Made by a program: the position numbers and the translations under genes
The notes under the pieces: generated by a model
Told to the model about the DNA's origin: nothing
The model's input: only the letters and a program-made list of their open reading frames with translations
Database searches by the model: none
NCBI GenBank assembly: GCA_026645575.1
Contig: JAPKMW010000045.1
Span: 14,049 to 78,048, forward strand
DNA from: Caldilineaceae bacterium
Lineage (GTDB): Bacteria; Chloroflexota; Anaerolineae; Caldilineales; Caldilineaceae
Direction: 5' to 3'
DNA length: 64,000 nt
Shown here: piece by piece, positions 17,702-27,087 of the stretch
Layout of the letters: every line of letters starts with the position of its first letter
Numbering within the stretch: the stretch's first letter is position 1

Positions 17702-19801
17702 ATGCCGATGTTATTTGCTGCGGCTTTCCGAAAAACGACGGTTTCTACCGCACCGCCCCAAGGTGACGCACCCATTGGCGCCAAGCCCACGACGGTAGGG
17801 CAACGCTGGCTGCTGTTGTTCTTGCTCCTGGTCGCCTTTGCGCGGGTGGTCTATCAGTTGGATGCCAACAACTTGTGGTGGGACGAAAGCTTGAGTCTTC
17901 AGCGCGCCGAACAGAGCTGGCTACCCTTGTTGCGTGGCGATCTGGTCATACGCGACGCCTTCACCCAATTAAATTCCACCGACCAGCACCCCTTTTTCTT
18001 CTTTGTTTTACTGGGGCTACTCATCCACGTCGCCGGCATCAGTGAATTTGTGATCCGCTACCCATCGGTTTGGGGGGCAGTTTTATTAGCGCCTTCGGTT
18101 TGGGTCATTAGCCGCTGGTTGGAACGACGCACCGTTTTGCCACGCACCAGCGCCCTTTGGGCCGTCGGTTTTGCCGCCCTGCATCCCTTCTTTCTCTGGT
18201 TTGGGCAGGAGGCGCGTCCCTATACGCTGTGGGCGATGTTGGGTATTCTCAGCACCTATCTCCTTTTACGTGTTACCGAGCGTAAACGCCCAACCAATGG
18301 CCTGCTCATCGGTTACGTGGCTGTTACGCTGATGTTTCTCACTACCCATTACTACGCCGTCTTCTGGCTACCGATCCATGCGCTGATCTGGCATGAATGG
18401 TTGACGACGCGCCATCGCTGGCTAGGCATTGGGGTTGCGATCCTCTTTTTACTGAGTGGGTTGGGGATTGGCGTCTTTGTCGCCTGGTTGATTCGCAGCC
18501 AAGGCGGGGGCGGCAATTTCCCCAAGATCACCTTGGACACCCTACTCCCAGATCTGATCAACGCCTATAGCCTTGGGCCAAGCGTTAAGCTGGATGATCC
18601 GGTGCATTGGGTGGGATGGCTCTTTGGGCTGTTGGCGCTGTTGGGCGTTGGCTATGGGTTGCGCTCGCGCCAGGCATCGGCCAAGGGTGGTTGGCTGTTG
18701 CCGCTGGCCTTGACGCTGCCGATCTTGCTCATCCTCCTGCTGAATCTAATCCAGCCGGCCTATATGAACGCGCGCCATCTGGCCATCCTGGCGGGTATTT
18801 TTATTGTCCTTGCCGCCGGCGGTATGGCGCTGCTTTGGCGGTATCAACCAATAGTGACCGCGTTGATCGCCCTGGTGTTGGCCGCCGGGTTGCTTTATAG
18901 TTCAGTAAATTATTTTACAAAACAGGAATTCGGCAAAGATGATTATGCCGGCATGGGCAATTATCTGCGTGAGCATCTGCTGCCTGGCGATCTACTTCTG
19001 CTGGCGCCGCCCTTCTCCGAACGGATCTTTCGCTACTACTTACCGCTGGATCGCATAGATGCCGCAACCCAACAGGGGCAAAAGAGCGCTTATGCCAACG
19101 CACCCTTGCTCTTTGTGGATTGGCCGGAAACCTATGCCTACTTGGCTGATCTGGCCCCCCGCTACCGACGGATTTGGCTGGCGCAGTCCGGTTCGTACCC
19201 CTTTATGGACCCCGACACCCAGATCAGCGACTGGTTGCGTGAAAATGCGATCTGGCCGCTGCGCGAGGTTAAATTTTATAGTCCCAATGCATTTCTGGAT
19301 CTCAGTCTCTACCTGACCCAAGCGCCGGTTTATGAAGGCATGGAGCCGCCGGCGCAGACGCGTGTCAACGTGCGCTTTGGCGAAGAAATTCGCCTGGTTG
19401 GCTATGATATTGAAACGCCACTGACGCCAGCAAGCGCCTGGCCGATCACCCTCTACTGGCAAGTGACACAGAAGCCTACGATTCACTATAAGTATATCCT
19501 TCAACTGGTCGAACGCCAGAGGGATGGCAGCTTCACCATGATCAGCCAGATGGAGCAGGAACCGTATAACGGCGCCATTCCTACCATCTGGTGGGACCCT
19601 GGCAAAACCATTGTTGAGTACACCAATCTACCACCCATCAGTTCACCCTTGTCCAAGAGCAAAGCAGGACAATACCAACTTGCCCTCCAACTCTATTATG
19701 CAGACTCGCTGGAAAAAGTGCCGGTGCGCGCCGATGAACAATGGCCCATCAGCGAGGATGGATTAACTGTCTACTTGCCATTTACCCCTACCAGCGAATG
19801 A
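17702..19801 (+). CDS. GT39-like membrane glycosyltransferase with beta-sandwich tail
   Basis: 699 residues, same fold and plan as the preceding gene. After a 35-residue polar N-terminus and the first membrane helix comes NNLWWDESLSLQRAEQS, the catalytic acidic loop of GT-C enzymes. Helices continue to about residue 405. The C-terminal third is extracytoplasmic: a linker, then a strand-rich domain (FGEEIRLVGYDIET, ITLYWQVTQKP). It may extend a lipid-linked glycan or glycosylate surface proteins. The ATG follows a nested inverted repeat and has no strong ribosome site. Confidence 0.85.
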   Translation: MPMLFAAAFRKTTVSTAPPQGDAPIGAKPTTVGQRWLLLFLLLVAFARVVYQLDANNLWWDESLSLQRAEQSWLPLLRGDLVIRDAFTQLNSTDQHPFFFFVLLGLLIHVAGISEFVIRYPSVWGAVLLAPSVWVISRWLERRTVLPRTSALWAVGFAALHPFFLWFGQEARPYTLWAMLGILSTYLLLRVTERKRPTNGLLIGYVAVTLMFLTTHYYAVFWLPIHALIWHEWLTTRHRWLGIGVAILFLLSGLGIGVFVAWLIRSQGGGGNFPKITLDTLLPDLINAYSLGPSVKLDDPVHWVGWLFGLLALLGVGYGLRSRQASAKGGWLLPLALTLPILLILLLNLIQPAYMNARHLAILAGIFIVLAAGGMALLWRYQPIVTALIALVLAAGLLYSSVNYFTKQEFGKDDYAGMGNYLREHLLPGDLLLLAPPFSERIFRYYLPLDRIDAATQQGQKSAYANAPLLFVDWPETYAYLADLAPRYRRIWLAQSGSYPFMDPDTQISDWLRENAIWPLREVKFYSPNAFLDLSLYLTQAPVYEGMEPPAQTRVNVRFGEEIRLVGYDIETPLTPASAWPITLYWQVTQKPTIHYKYILQLVERQRDGSFTMISQMEQEPYNGAIPTIWWDPGKTIVEYTNLPPISSPLSKSKAGQYQLALQLYYADSLEKVPVRADEQWPISEDGLTVYLPFTPTSE

Positions 19802-20194
19802 TCTGAGACCAGCCATTTAGCCCCCTTTTTCGCAACGAATCTCACCTTGTTCGTCTACTCCCAGCGCGCCCGTGACGCGCCTTGCCTGCCGCTCTCTGCA
19901 AGCGCGTGACCCCTCCGCGCCCTGCGCGTCCGTGACGTGCAGGGCGCAGCAGCGATTTTTAGACAACAGCAAAACTTACGCACGCCTTTTCGTATCAATC
20001 AGCGAAAACATATCTTGACAACAAAAGACATTTATGTCGGTTGTTACAGGAGTTGTACACTTTTGGTTAATCTGATTTCAAATATTGTGCATATTGTTTG
20101 CCAATCTGTTATGATTTCGATACGCCAACTTTTGTAAAGATTGACTACAATGGCAGAACGGATTTACAGCACTTATGGAATGGAAGTAATTTCG
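19802..20194. other. Gene-free gap with repeat remnants
   Basis: No credible gene. It contains three GC-rich degenerate units around CGTGACGCGC (about 19868-19945), which recall the CCGTGAC core of family A; a solo ACTTACGCA (19974-19982) matching the outer arm of the 17607-17680 element; and a weak promoter candidate (TTGTGC 20085-20090, 19-bp spacer, TATGAT 20110-20115) before the DUF3307 gene. Confidence 0.4.
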
Positions 20195-20746
20195 ATGAAT
20201 TTGATAGCAGCGCTGCTACTAAGTCATTTGATTGGCGATTTCCCATTACAGACTAATCAAATTTACCGTTTAAAGAGCAGAAGTTGGCTGGGGATTGTCC
20301 TACATGCCATTGTCCATGTGGTGGTAACGGCTTTGCTGATCCGAGAACCACTCACTGTTTGGCCCATGCTGTTATGGTTAGGGCTTCTGCACTTTCTTAT
20401 CGATTTAACAAAACTGCGGCTGCCGATCCGGCGTCAATGGCTTGGCTTTCTGCTTGACCAGGCGGCGCACCTGATTACCCTTTGGCTGTTGGCGCAACTT
20501 TGGTCAACTGCTGCCGCCCTCTTGCCCTTGTCCGTGATGCTACCGATGATCGTGTATGGACTATTTTTGGCTACACTAGTTTTTTTGTGGGTTTTAGCTA
20601 ACGAATTGTCAACTAGCCAATGGGGGAATCAGCCTTATGTTCACTGGGCACGCACCCATTTACTGCGCCTATCCCAGTATGCCGGCATCCCATTACTCTT
20701 GATTGCAGCCACCTACATCTATCAACATCTGCCGCGGGCGCCTTAG
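20195..20746 (+). CDS. DUF3307-family membrane protein
   Basis: 183 residues, a polytopic membrane protein. The opening MNLIAALLLSHLIGDFPLQTNQIYRLKS is the conserved start of DUF3307 proteins (short hydrophobic helix, then HxxGDFxLQ), and four further hydrophobic helices follow. Function of the family is unknown. In-frame starts exist upstream (TTG 20141, ATG 20150), but the family match begins at ATG 20195. It runs toward a minus-strand gene pair and stands alone. Confidence 0.75.
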   Translation: MNLIAALLLSHLIGDFPLQTNQIYRLKSRSWLGIVLHAIVHVVVTALLIREPLTVWPMLLWLGLLHFLIDLTKLRLPIRRQWLGFLLDQAAHLITLWLLAQLWSTAAALLPLSVMLPMIVYGLFLATLVFLWVLANELSTSQWGNQPYVHWARTHLLRLSQYAGIPLLLIAATYIYQHLPRAP

Positions 20747-20752
20747 GCGCTT

Positions 20753-21205
20753 TCAAAAATAGAATATCCGTAGACGCCCCCAGGGAATTGCGTGTAGAAT
20801 GAAAGGATGGGTGAAACCAGCCAAAGGGAAAAAGCCAGCAGTGTACGCCATAGCTGATGCCTGCCAACAACCGGCGTTAAAGTGATAGTCGCATTGGATG
20901 AGTTGGTTGCTAGCCGATTGACCAAGCAAAGTTTCTTCGATGGCTTCGGTGCGTAAACAAGAGTAGGATCGTTCCGGGCTGGCCTGTACCATACAGTAGT
21001 TGACCTGTTGATAGGTCTGCTCTAGTTGACAGGCAGAGGTGGGGGTAAAGGTTGGGAAGATCGATGGTTGAGTTGCGGCGCTCCGCGCAAAGTTTGTGCA
21101 GGCAACCAATGTCGCAGTAGCAACGGGCGTGGGCAGTGGCACACCAGGCGTATAGGCTGTGATCAGGAGGAAGAGGCTCAACGCTATTGCATCATGGGTG
21201 CGCAT
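20753..21205 (-). CDS. Small Cys-rich secreted protein, hypothetical
   Basis: 150 residues; no family recognised. The N-terminus has a hydrophobic stretch (AIALSLFLLITAYTPGVP) that could be a signal peptide or anchor, followed by a Thr/Pro/Ala linker. Six Cys are visible in the following sequence (ACT, SACQ, NYCM, YSCL, IQCD, AGCW), suggesting disulfides in an exported domain. It starts 10 nt after the ABC-F stop codon, so it may be the second gene of that operon. No ribosome-binding site is evident; the coding status is likely but unproven. Confidence 0.5.
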   Translation of the reverse strand: MRTHDAIALSLFLLITAYTPGVPLPTPVATATLVACTNFARSAATQPSIFPTFTPTSACQLEQTYQQVNYCMVQASPERSYSCLRTEAIEETLLGQSASNQLIQCDYHFNAGCWQASAMAYTAGFFPLAGFTHPFILHAIPWGRLRIFYF

Positions 21206-21215
21206 CAGTGATTTG

Positions 21216-23111
21216 CTATGCGGCCGCTAACTCTGCCAATTCATACCAACGCGTTAGCGTGCTTTCCAGATTGGCGTCCAGCGCGGCTAACTCTTCGCCC
21301 ACGGCTTGCAGCCGTTGATAGTCGCTACCGCCGCTGTTGATGGCCTCGGTTAACGTGGTTTTGGCAAGTTCCAACTCGGCAATGCGCGTTTCGAGACTTT
21401 CCAACTCCCGTTGCTCTTTCCAAGTGAGTTTGCGGTTGGCGCTGGTTGGTTTTGGCACAGACGGTGCGAGCGCTGCTTTAACCGGCGTTGCAACCGACAT
21501 CGTGGCTTGCTGCTCCTCGGTGCGCAAGCGGAGATAGGTGCTGTAGGGGGTGGGATAGCGCCCGCTCAGTTTGCCATTTTCCACGTTGACCAGAAAATCA
21601 ACCGTGCGATCCAGAAAATAGCGATCATGGCTGACGACAATCAAGCAGCCCTGGAAGTAGTCGAGAAATTCTTCCAACACGCCCAAGGTTTGAATGTCGA
21701 GGTCATTGGTCGGCTCATCCAAAATCAGGACATTGGGCTGGTGGATCAAGGTGCGCAGGAGGTAGAGCCGTCGCCGCTCCCCACCGCTGAGGGTGGCAAT
21801 GCGGCCATAGTGCATGGGGCGCGGAAAGAGAAACCACTCCAACATGTGGGCGGCTTCCACCCGTTCGCCATCTTTGGTACGAATGAGCGGCGCTTCTTTT
21901 TCGATGAATTCGAGCAAGCGCATCTGCTCATGTAGATCGGCGCTACGTTGATCATAATAGGCCACCTGCACCGTATCGCCCCAGGTGATTGTCCCTTCAT
22001 CCGGCGTGGTTTTGCCGGTTAACAGGTCGAGCAGCGTACTTTTGCCTGCGCCATTTGGTCCCATCACCCCAATGCGATCCCCCGGTTCAAGCATCAAATC
22101 GACGCCGTCGAGGATCGTTTTGTCGCCGTACCGTTTGGTCAACCCTTTGGCGGTCAACACGGCATTGCCCAACCGGCGACCGGCCAGGGCAATCGAGACC
22201 TTGTCTTCGCCACGGTCATAAGCGATCTTCATCAACTCCTGGGCGCGTTGGATGCGCGCTTTTTGCTTAGTGCTGCGCGCCATCGCACCCCGGCGCAACC
22301 ATTCCAACTCGCGCTTAATCAACTTCTGCCGTTTGGCTTCCGCCGCGACTAGCCGTTCATGACGCGCTTCGTGGTCTTCCAGGTATTTTGTGTAGTTGCC
22401 GACATAGCTGACCAACTGCCGCCGGTCCAGCTCGACAATGCGATTGACCACCCGATCCAGAAAGTAGCGGTCATGCGTAACCATCAGCAGCGCGCCAGGG
22501 GTGGTCGCCAGATACTCTTCCAGCCAGGCGACCGTTTCGGCGTCAATGTGGTTAGTTGGCTCGTCAAGGATTAACAGGTCGGCGCGGTCGATGAGGGCGC
22601 GGGCTAGGGCCACCCGTTTGCGTTGCCCACCACTGAGTGTTCCCACCTTGGCGGCAAAATCGGGGATGCCTAACTGGGTCAAAATGGTCTTGGCATTGGC
22701 TTCTGCCGCCCAGCCTTCGGCCTGATCCAGTTCCGCACTGAGCGCAGTCAGGCGGGTTTGTAGCGCTGTGTCAGTTGGCTGCGTTTGCAGTGCGTGGCTT
22801 GTCTCTTCATAGTCCCGCAAGAGACGCATCTGCGGCGAATCGCTGTAGAAGATGGTCTGCAAGACGGTCAGCGCGTCATCCAGATCCGGCTCTTGCGCCA
22901 GATATTCAGTACGGATATGGCCCCAGGTCGTCACGCTGCCGCCGTCGGGCATTTCCAGGCTCGCAGCCAGTCGCAGCAGCGTGCTTTTGCCGCTGCCATT
23001 AATGCCAATCAGACCAATGCGGTCGCCTTGGTTGATGAGCATGTTCGCGCCGTCGAAAAGGAGGCGTTCACTGTATTGTTTCGAGAGGTTCGTAATCGTG
23101 AGCAGATTCAT
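21216..23111 (-). CDS. ABC-F ATPase, Uup-like
   Basis: About 631 residues, two ABC domains in one chain and no membrane segment, so an ABC-F protein that acts on the ribosome or nucleic acid, not a transporter. Domain 1: Walker A GINGSGKST, signature LSGGQRKRVALARAL, Walker B LLILDEPTNHID. Domain 2: GPNGAGKST, LSGGERRRLYLLRTL, LILDEPTNDLD. The linker helix is charged (RRGAMARSTKQKARIQRAQE). The C-terminal coiled coil (ELESLETRIAELELAKTTL) is the Uup hallmark. Start ATG 23111 fits the family; an ATG at 23153 is also in frame. No strong ribosome site upstream. Confidence 0.9.
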   Translation of the reverse strand: MNLLTITNLSKQYSERLLFDGANMLINQGDRIGLIGINGSGKSTLLRLAASLEMPDGGSVTTWGHIRTEYLAQEPDLDDALTVLQTIFYSDSPQMRLLRDYEETSHALQTQPTDTALQTRLTALSAELDQAEGWAAEANAKTILTQLGIPDFAAKVGTLSGGQRKRVALARALIDRADLLILDEPTNHIDAETVAWLEEYLATTPGALLMVTHDRYFLDRVVNRIVELDRRQLVSYVGNYTKYLEDHEARHERLVAAEAKRQKLIKRELEWLRRGAMARSTKQKARIQRAQELMKIAYDRGEDKVSIALAGRRLGNAVLTAKGLTKRYGDKTILDGVDLMLEPGDRIGVMGPNGAGKSTLLDLLTGKTTPDEGTITWGDTVQVAYYDQRSADLHEQMRLLEFIEKEAPLIRTKDGERVEAAHMLEWFLFPRPMHYGRIATLSGGERRRLYLLRTLIHQPNVLILDEPTNDLDIQTLGVLEEFLDYFQGCLIVVSHDRYFLDRTVDFLVNVENGKLSGRYPTPYSTYLRLRTEEQQATMSVATPVKAALAPSVPKPTSANRKLTWKEQRELESLETRIAELELAKTTLTEAINSGGSDYQRLQAVGEELAALDANLESTLTRWYELAELAAA

Positions 23112-23455
23112 GAATAGAATAACCAAAATTTCATGCGACCCTAGCGTCAACAAAGCTGCCAGTCACGGTGTGACGACTGACGGTAGCCGAGGGTTTCAAC
23201 CCTCGGACTGGGCACGTGACCCCAATGGATCATTGTCACCTCCCGGCGCGATTGGCATGAGGAAACCGGCCTTGAAAGACCGGTCTACCATCAGCCGCCA
23301 CGCCGTGGCTCTTAAAAAATAACGTCAACAAAATTATAACATGACCTCCCTGATTGACAGAACTGCGCCATCAATCAGGGTTGTTATTTGGGCTGACCTA
23401 TCATTTTGTGGCAAAATCCTTACACGAAACAGACAGCGATTGGAGAACAGGCGCA
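23112..23455. other. Divergent intergenic region with hairpins
   Basis: No gene seen. A hairpin CCGAGGGTT-tc-AACCCTCGG lies at 23187-23206, and a weaker inverted pair (ACCGG/CCGGT) at about 23264-23283. Closer to the lipase gene, 23409-23424 reads TGGCAAAATCCTTACA, identical to 29622-29637 ahead of the paralogous lipase. Confidence 0.6.
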
Positions 23456-24526
23456 ATGGATCGAAAAATCGGACGGATCTGTTTACTCATGGCGGGCGCT
23501 TGCTTGCTCGTTCTCCTGATTCCGCTGGCGCTGGTGGCCCATTGGACGCTCTTTCTCCAGATCGATGACAGCGCTACGCATCGGGCGACGGCGCGTCTAC
23601 TGGCGGCAGCGGACACGGGCGGTACGCCACTGCGCCTGCCGATCATCGTGGTGCATGGGCTAATGGATGGCGATGTCGATCAAGCGAGCGCTTGCGCCGC
23701 TGACGGTACCTTTGCCTATGAAACCCTTCTCGCCGAAGGGCGTTATAGCCCGCTCCATAGCCTTGGTCCTTGGCTGATTGCCGATGGGTACGCCCCCTAT
23801 TATGTGATCCTTGCCACCGCACCGGACCGCACCCCAACGTTCAAAGAGAATGGCCGCTGTCTGGAAGCACAATTGCGCAATCTGGTCGCTCACTTGGGTG
23901 ATGAAGCCCCGAAAAAATTTACCATCATTGCCCATAGCATGGGGGGCCTGGTGACGCGCGCCTGTTTAGCCCAGAGTGAATTTTGCCGTTCGATCACCGA
24001 ACGGCTGATCACCCTGGGTACACCGCACAATGGTACCAATCGCACCCTGGGCCTAAAAACGGGCGAACCGGATTGCGCCGCCGACCCGGGGTTGTGCCAG
24101 ATGGTCGATCACGCCCGCACCAGGGCCTTTAATGCCAAAGCGCCGAACCTCCCCGGTATTCACTTCATTTTTATCGGCGGCACGCAGGGCATCTTCCAAC
24201 GACTGCTGTTTCATGAGAATGACGGGCTAGTTGGCGCCTGGAGCGCTATCGGGATGCTCTTTGACGCTGCGGGTCAACCGCACTGGGCGGAATGGACAAA
24301 ACCCAACCCACCCACGGTCTACTTTGTCACCAACAAACACGCAGTCAGTCGGCGCCCGGGCTTTGCCTATTCGGAAGCGCCCGCCCCTGGTCAGGTTAGC
24401 GAAGCCTACGCTTGCATTCGCTACGCCCTGGGCAAAACCGCAGAACGCCCAACGGTCTGCCGCACGCCAACACAATCCAGTCCGGCCCTTTTGCGCCTGG
24501 GGCCGCAGTTCGTTGAACAGCCGTAG
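23456..24526 (+). CDS. Membrane-anchored alpha/beta-hydrolase (lipase-like), copy 1
   Basis: 356 residues: short cytoplasmic N-terminus, one hydrophobic anchor (ICLLMAGACLLVLLIPLALVAHW), then an exported alpha/beta-hydrolase. Seen: oxyanion segment IIVVHGLMDG, nucleophile elbow IIAHSMGG (Ser is the catalytic residue), a Cys-containing insert (GEPDCAADPGLCQ), and the late His in NKHAVSRR. This fits secreted triacylglycerol lipases/esterases; substrate is unknown. Start ATG 23456 with GGAG 9 nt upstream gives the anchor at the very N-terminus, as in the paralog at 29675. An upstream in-frame start at 23354 is less likely. Confidence 0.82.
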   Translation: MDRKIGRICLLMAGACLLVLLIPLALVAHWTLFLQIDDSATHRATARLLAAADTGGTPLRLPIIVVHGLMDGDVDQASACAADGTFAYETLLAEGRYSPLHSLGPWLIADGYAPYYVILATAPDRTPTFKENGRCLEAQLRNLVAHLGDEAPKKFTIIAHSMGGLVTRACLAQSEFCRSITERLITLGTPHNGTNRTLGLKTGEPDCAADPGLCQMVDHARTRAFNAKAPNLPGIHFIFIGGTQGIFQRLLFHENDGLVGAWSAIGMLFDAAGQPHWAEWTKPNPPTVYFVTNKHAVSRRPGFAYSEAPAPGQVSEAYACIRYALGKTAERPTVCRTPTQSSPALLRLGPQFVEQP

Positions 24527-24588
24527 TCAACAGGCGTGCCGCCGCTTGGCCCAGCACCGCATGAAACTTGAAATATTATAAATATTAT

Positions 24589-24617
24589 TTGTGTAAAACG
24601 ACTTTTCCGTGTAAAAT
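24589..24617 (+). promoter_or_regulatory. Promoter for TPR hybrid kinase
   Basis: TTGTGT (24589-24594), exact 17-bp spacer, extended -10 TGTAAAAT with hexamer TAAAAT (24612-24617). Start near 24624, 36 nt before the ATG. Confidence 0.55.
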
Positions 24618-24659
24618 AGAAGGACAAGAATACCTTAGATTGATCCGCTTATTCTAAGA

Positions 24660-26996
24660 ATGACTACTCAATCAACCATAACGCTTCCCCTTTCCATTGC
24701 TACTATCAGAAGCCAATTACAAACCGCCACCGGCAACAACCGTGTTGATCTGCTGAATGAGCTATCGGCGCTGTTAAGCAACGAGGAGCCGGCAACCGCC
24801 GAAGCCTATGGCCAGGAAGCGTTGGCGCTGGCCACAGCCGCTGCCTACCTTGCCGGTCAAGCGCCCAGTCATATTTGGCTGGGCGTCGTGGCGAGAAATC
24901 AGGGTCAGTTACCTGTTGCTCTGACCCACCTTGAGACCGCGTTATCTATTTTTGAATCGCTTGCGGATGTATACAATATTGCAAAGGCATGGAATGAGCT
25001 GGGAATAACCTATCAAAAGCAAGGCAACTACCTGAAAGCCTTAGAGTTTTTTCAGAAGTCGTCAGCCCAATATGAACGTTTGGGTGAACAAGCGCGCCTC
25101 GCCTCCTGCCTCAATAACATGGCTGCCATTTATAAATTACAGGGCGACTATGAGATGGCGCTTGCACTTTACGAGCGGACTTTAAAACTGAAACAAGTCT
25201 GGGCCGATCAAGCGAAGATTGCCAGCACCCTGAATAACCTGGGGAATCTTTACCGGGAAACAGGCGACCCGCAGCAGGCGCTGGTTTATCTTACACAAGC
25301 CGAAGCGTTGCTGCACACGGCGGGTAATAAGCGCCACTGGGCTATCGTTTTGGGTAATATCGCCTGGTGCTATACTACCCTTGGCGAATTGGACAAAGCG
25401 GAGCAAATGCTATTGCCGTTGCTTGTAACGCACGAGGCGCTGCACAACCGCGAAAGCCTGATACGGGCGTTGTTGTTGCTGGCGGAAATTGCTCACGCGC
25501 GGGCGCAGTATGAGCAAGTTTTCCACTATGCTAACCATGCGCTGGCCCTCGCCGAGCCGGCGGGCGCCAGGCTAGAGAGTCGCGATGCGCATCGGTTATT
25601 AGCCGCTGCCTATGCCGGCGTCGCCGATTATCAAGCTGCGTATGAGCATCACCAGCATTTCCATACCCTCGACCGCGCCATTTTTAACTATGAAAGTAGC
25701 TTGCGGATTGCGCAAATACGCAGTCAATATGCAACCGAAATGGCGCAAAAGGAAGCGGATATCTACCGTCTGCAAAACGAAGAGTTGCGTCAGGCCAAAG
25801 AGGCCGCCGAAGCAGCTAACCGGGCCAAGAGCCGCTTTCTCGCCGCCATGAGCCATGATCTGCGCACGCCTTTGACGGTGATCATCGGCTATGCCGAGTT
25901 GCTCCAGAACCGGCATCCTGGTTTACCTGGATTGGCGGCCATCGAACGCAGTGGTCGCCATTTGTTGGCGCTCATCCAGGATATTCTCGACCTGGCGCGG
26001 GTCGAAAGCGGCAAACTCACCTTGTCGCCGCATCTGCTGAACCTGCCGATATTTCTAGAAAATTTGCGGGAGATGATGACGCCGCGCGCCGCTGCCAAAG
26101 GGCTTGCCTTCTCGGCTGACTTCGACCCAACGTTGCCGAGCTATGTCATGGGCGACCAACGGCGGATCCACCAAATTCTCATCAACTTGATCGACAACGC
26201 CATTAAATTTACCGATATTGGTCAAGTGACGCTGCACGTAACCTTACTTCCTGGCCCTGATCACGAAACAGATCAGGCCGCGCCGACCAGCGCACCGACC
26301 GTAGCGCACCGCCGTTTCCAGTTTGCGGTGGAAGATACGGGCATTGGCCTGGAACCGGCCGCGCTGGCGACCATCTTTGAGCCATTTCAGCAGGTACACA
26401 ACCCGCTGCACAACCGTGACGGCCTCGGCCTGGGCTTGGCGATCAGTCGTCAATTGGCGGCGTTGATGGGGGGCGAAGTGCGCGCGACGAGCGATCCCGG
26501 GTGTGGCAGCACCTTCTTTTTTGAGGTGACGCTGCCCCTGGCCCAAGTTGTTGCGCAAACCGATGGCCTGCTTGCGCAAATTACCGGCTATGAAGGTGCG
26601 CCCGTCACAATTTTGTTGGTGGATGACAACGATGCAACGCGCCAGTTGCTCCGTGATCGCTTAGAGCCTCTTGGCTTTCTGATCATCGAGGCAGCGGACG
26701 GCGCGGGCGGACTGGCGCAAGCACTGCAGCACGCGCCACCCCTGATGCTGGTTGATCTGATGATGCCGCAGGTCGATGGCTTCGCCCTCATCCGCTGGGT
26801 GCGCGCGACGCCGCACCTGACCGAGATGTTTGCCATTGCGCTCTCTGCCAGCACCTTTCCTGAGGATGTCGAACACGCCCTGGCCGCCGGCTTTGATCAC
26901 TTTCTTGCCAAACCGATCGACTTTGCGATGCTGTTAGCGCACATTGGCAATTTGCTCGGATTACAGTGGACGGTGCGCGCTGGGCCAGCGCCCTGA
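24660..26996 (+). CDS. TPR hybrid histidine kinase
   Basis: 778 residues, cytoplasmic. N-terminal 370 residues are about eight tetratricopeptide repeats (for example AWNELGITYQKQGNYLKAL), a protein-binding sensor. After a coiled coil the H-box reads AAMSHDLRTPLTVI (phospho-acceptor His). ATPase boxes: LINLIDNAIKFTD, DTGIGLEPA, GLGLGLAIS. C-terminal receiver domain: LLVDDND at its start, phospho-acceptor Asp in LVDLMMPQVDG, and the Lys of AKPID. There is no DNA-binding output domain, so it should pass phosphate to an HPt or act on a partner. Genes on both sides (two lipases, a STAND ATPase) are candidate pathway members. Confidence 0.92.
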   Translation: MTTQSTITLPLSIATIRSQLQTATGNNRVDLLNELSALLSNEEPATAEAYGQEALALATAAAYLAGQAPSHIWLGVVARNQGQLPVALTHLETALSIFESLADVYNIAKAWNELGITYQKQGNYLKALEFFQKSSAQYERLGEQARLASCLNNMAAIYKLQGDYEMALALYERTLKLKQVWADQAKIASTLNNLGNLYRETGDPQQALVYLTQAEALLHTAGNKRHWAIVLGNIAWCYTTLGELDKAEQMLLPLLVTHEALHNRESLIRALLLLAEIAHARAQYEQVFHYANHALALAEPAGARLESRDAHRLLAAAYAGVADYQAAYEHHQHFHTLDRAIFNYESSLRIAQIRSQYATEMAQKEADIYRLQNEELRQAKEAAEAANRAKSRFLAAMSHDLRTPLTVIIGYAELLQNRHPGLPGLAAIERSGRHLLALIQDILDLARVESGKLTLSPHLLNLPIFLENLREMMTPRAAAKGLAFSADFDPTLPSYVMGDQRRIHQILINLIDNAIKFTDIGQVTLHVTLLPGPDHETDQAAPTSAPTVAHRRFQFAVEDTGIGLEPAALATIFEPFQQVHNPLHNRDGLGLGLAISRQLAALMGGEVRATSDPGCGSTFFFEVTLPLAQVVAQTDGLLAQITGYEGAPVTILLVDDNDATRQLLRDRLEPLGFLIIEAADGAGGLAQALQHAPPLMLVDLMMPQVDGFALIRWVRATPHLTEMFAIALSASTFPEDVEHALAAGFDHFLAKPIDFAMLLAHIGNLLGLQWTVRAGPAP

Positions 26997-27087
26997 ACTG
27001 TACTATCCCTTGCCGGCGCCCCAGGGCGCTTCTCAAGTTGATTTCAATATAAGTGATGCCAATGAGTTTTATTGGCTTGCCGCAGCC

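Noticed and set aside
19937..20137. 66-residue plus-strand frame before the DUF3307 gene
   Set aside because: Crosses repeat remnants and the promoter region, has no motif and no ribosome site.
27058..27076. GCCAAT/ATTGGC hairpin as terminator between convergent genes
   Set aside because: Only a 6-bp stem and no T-run; too weak to call.
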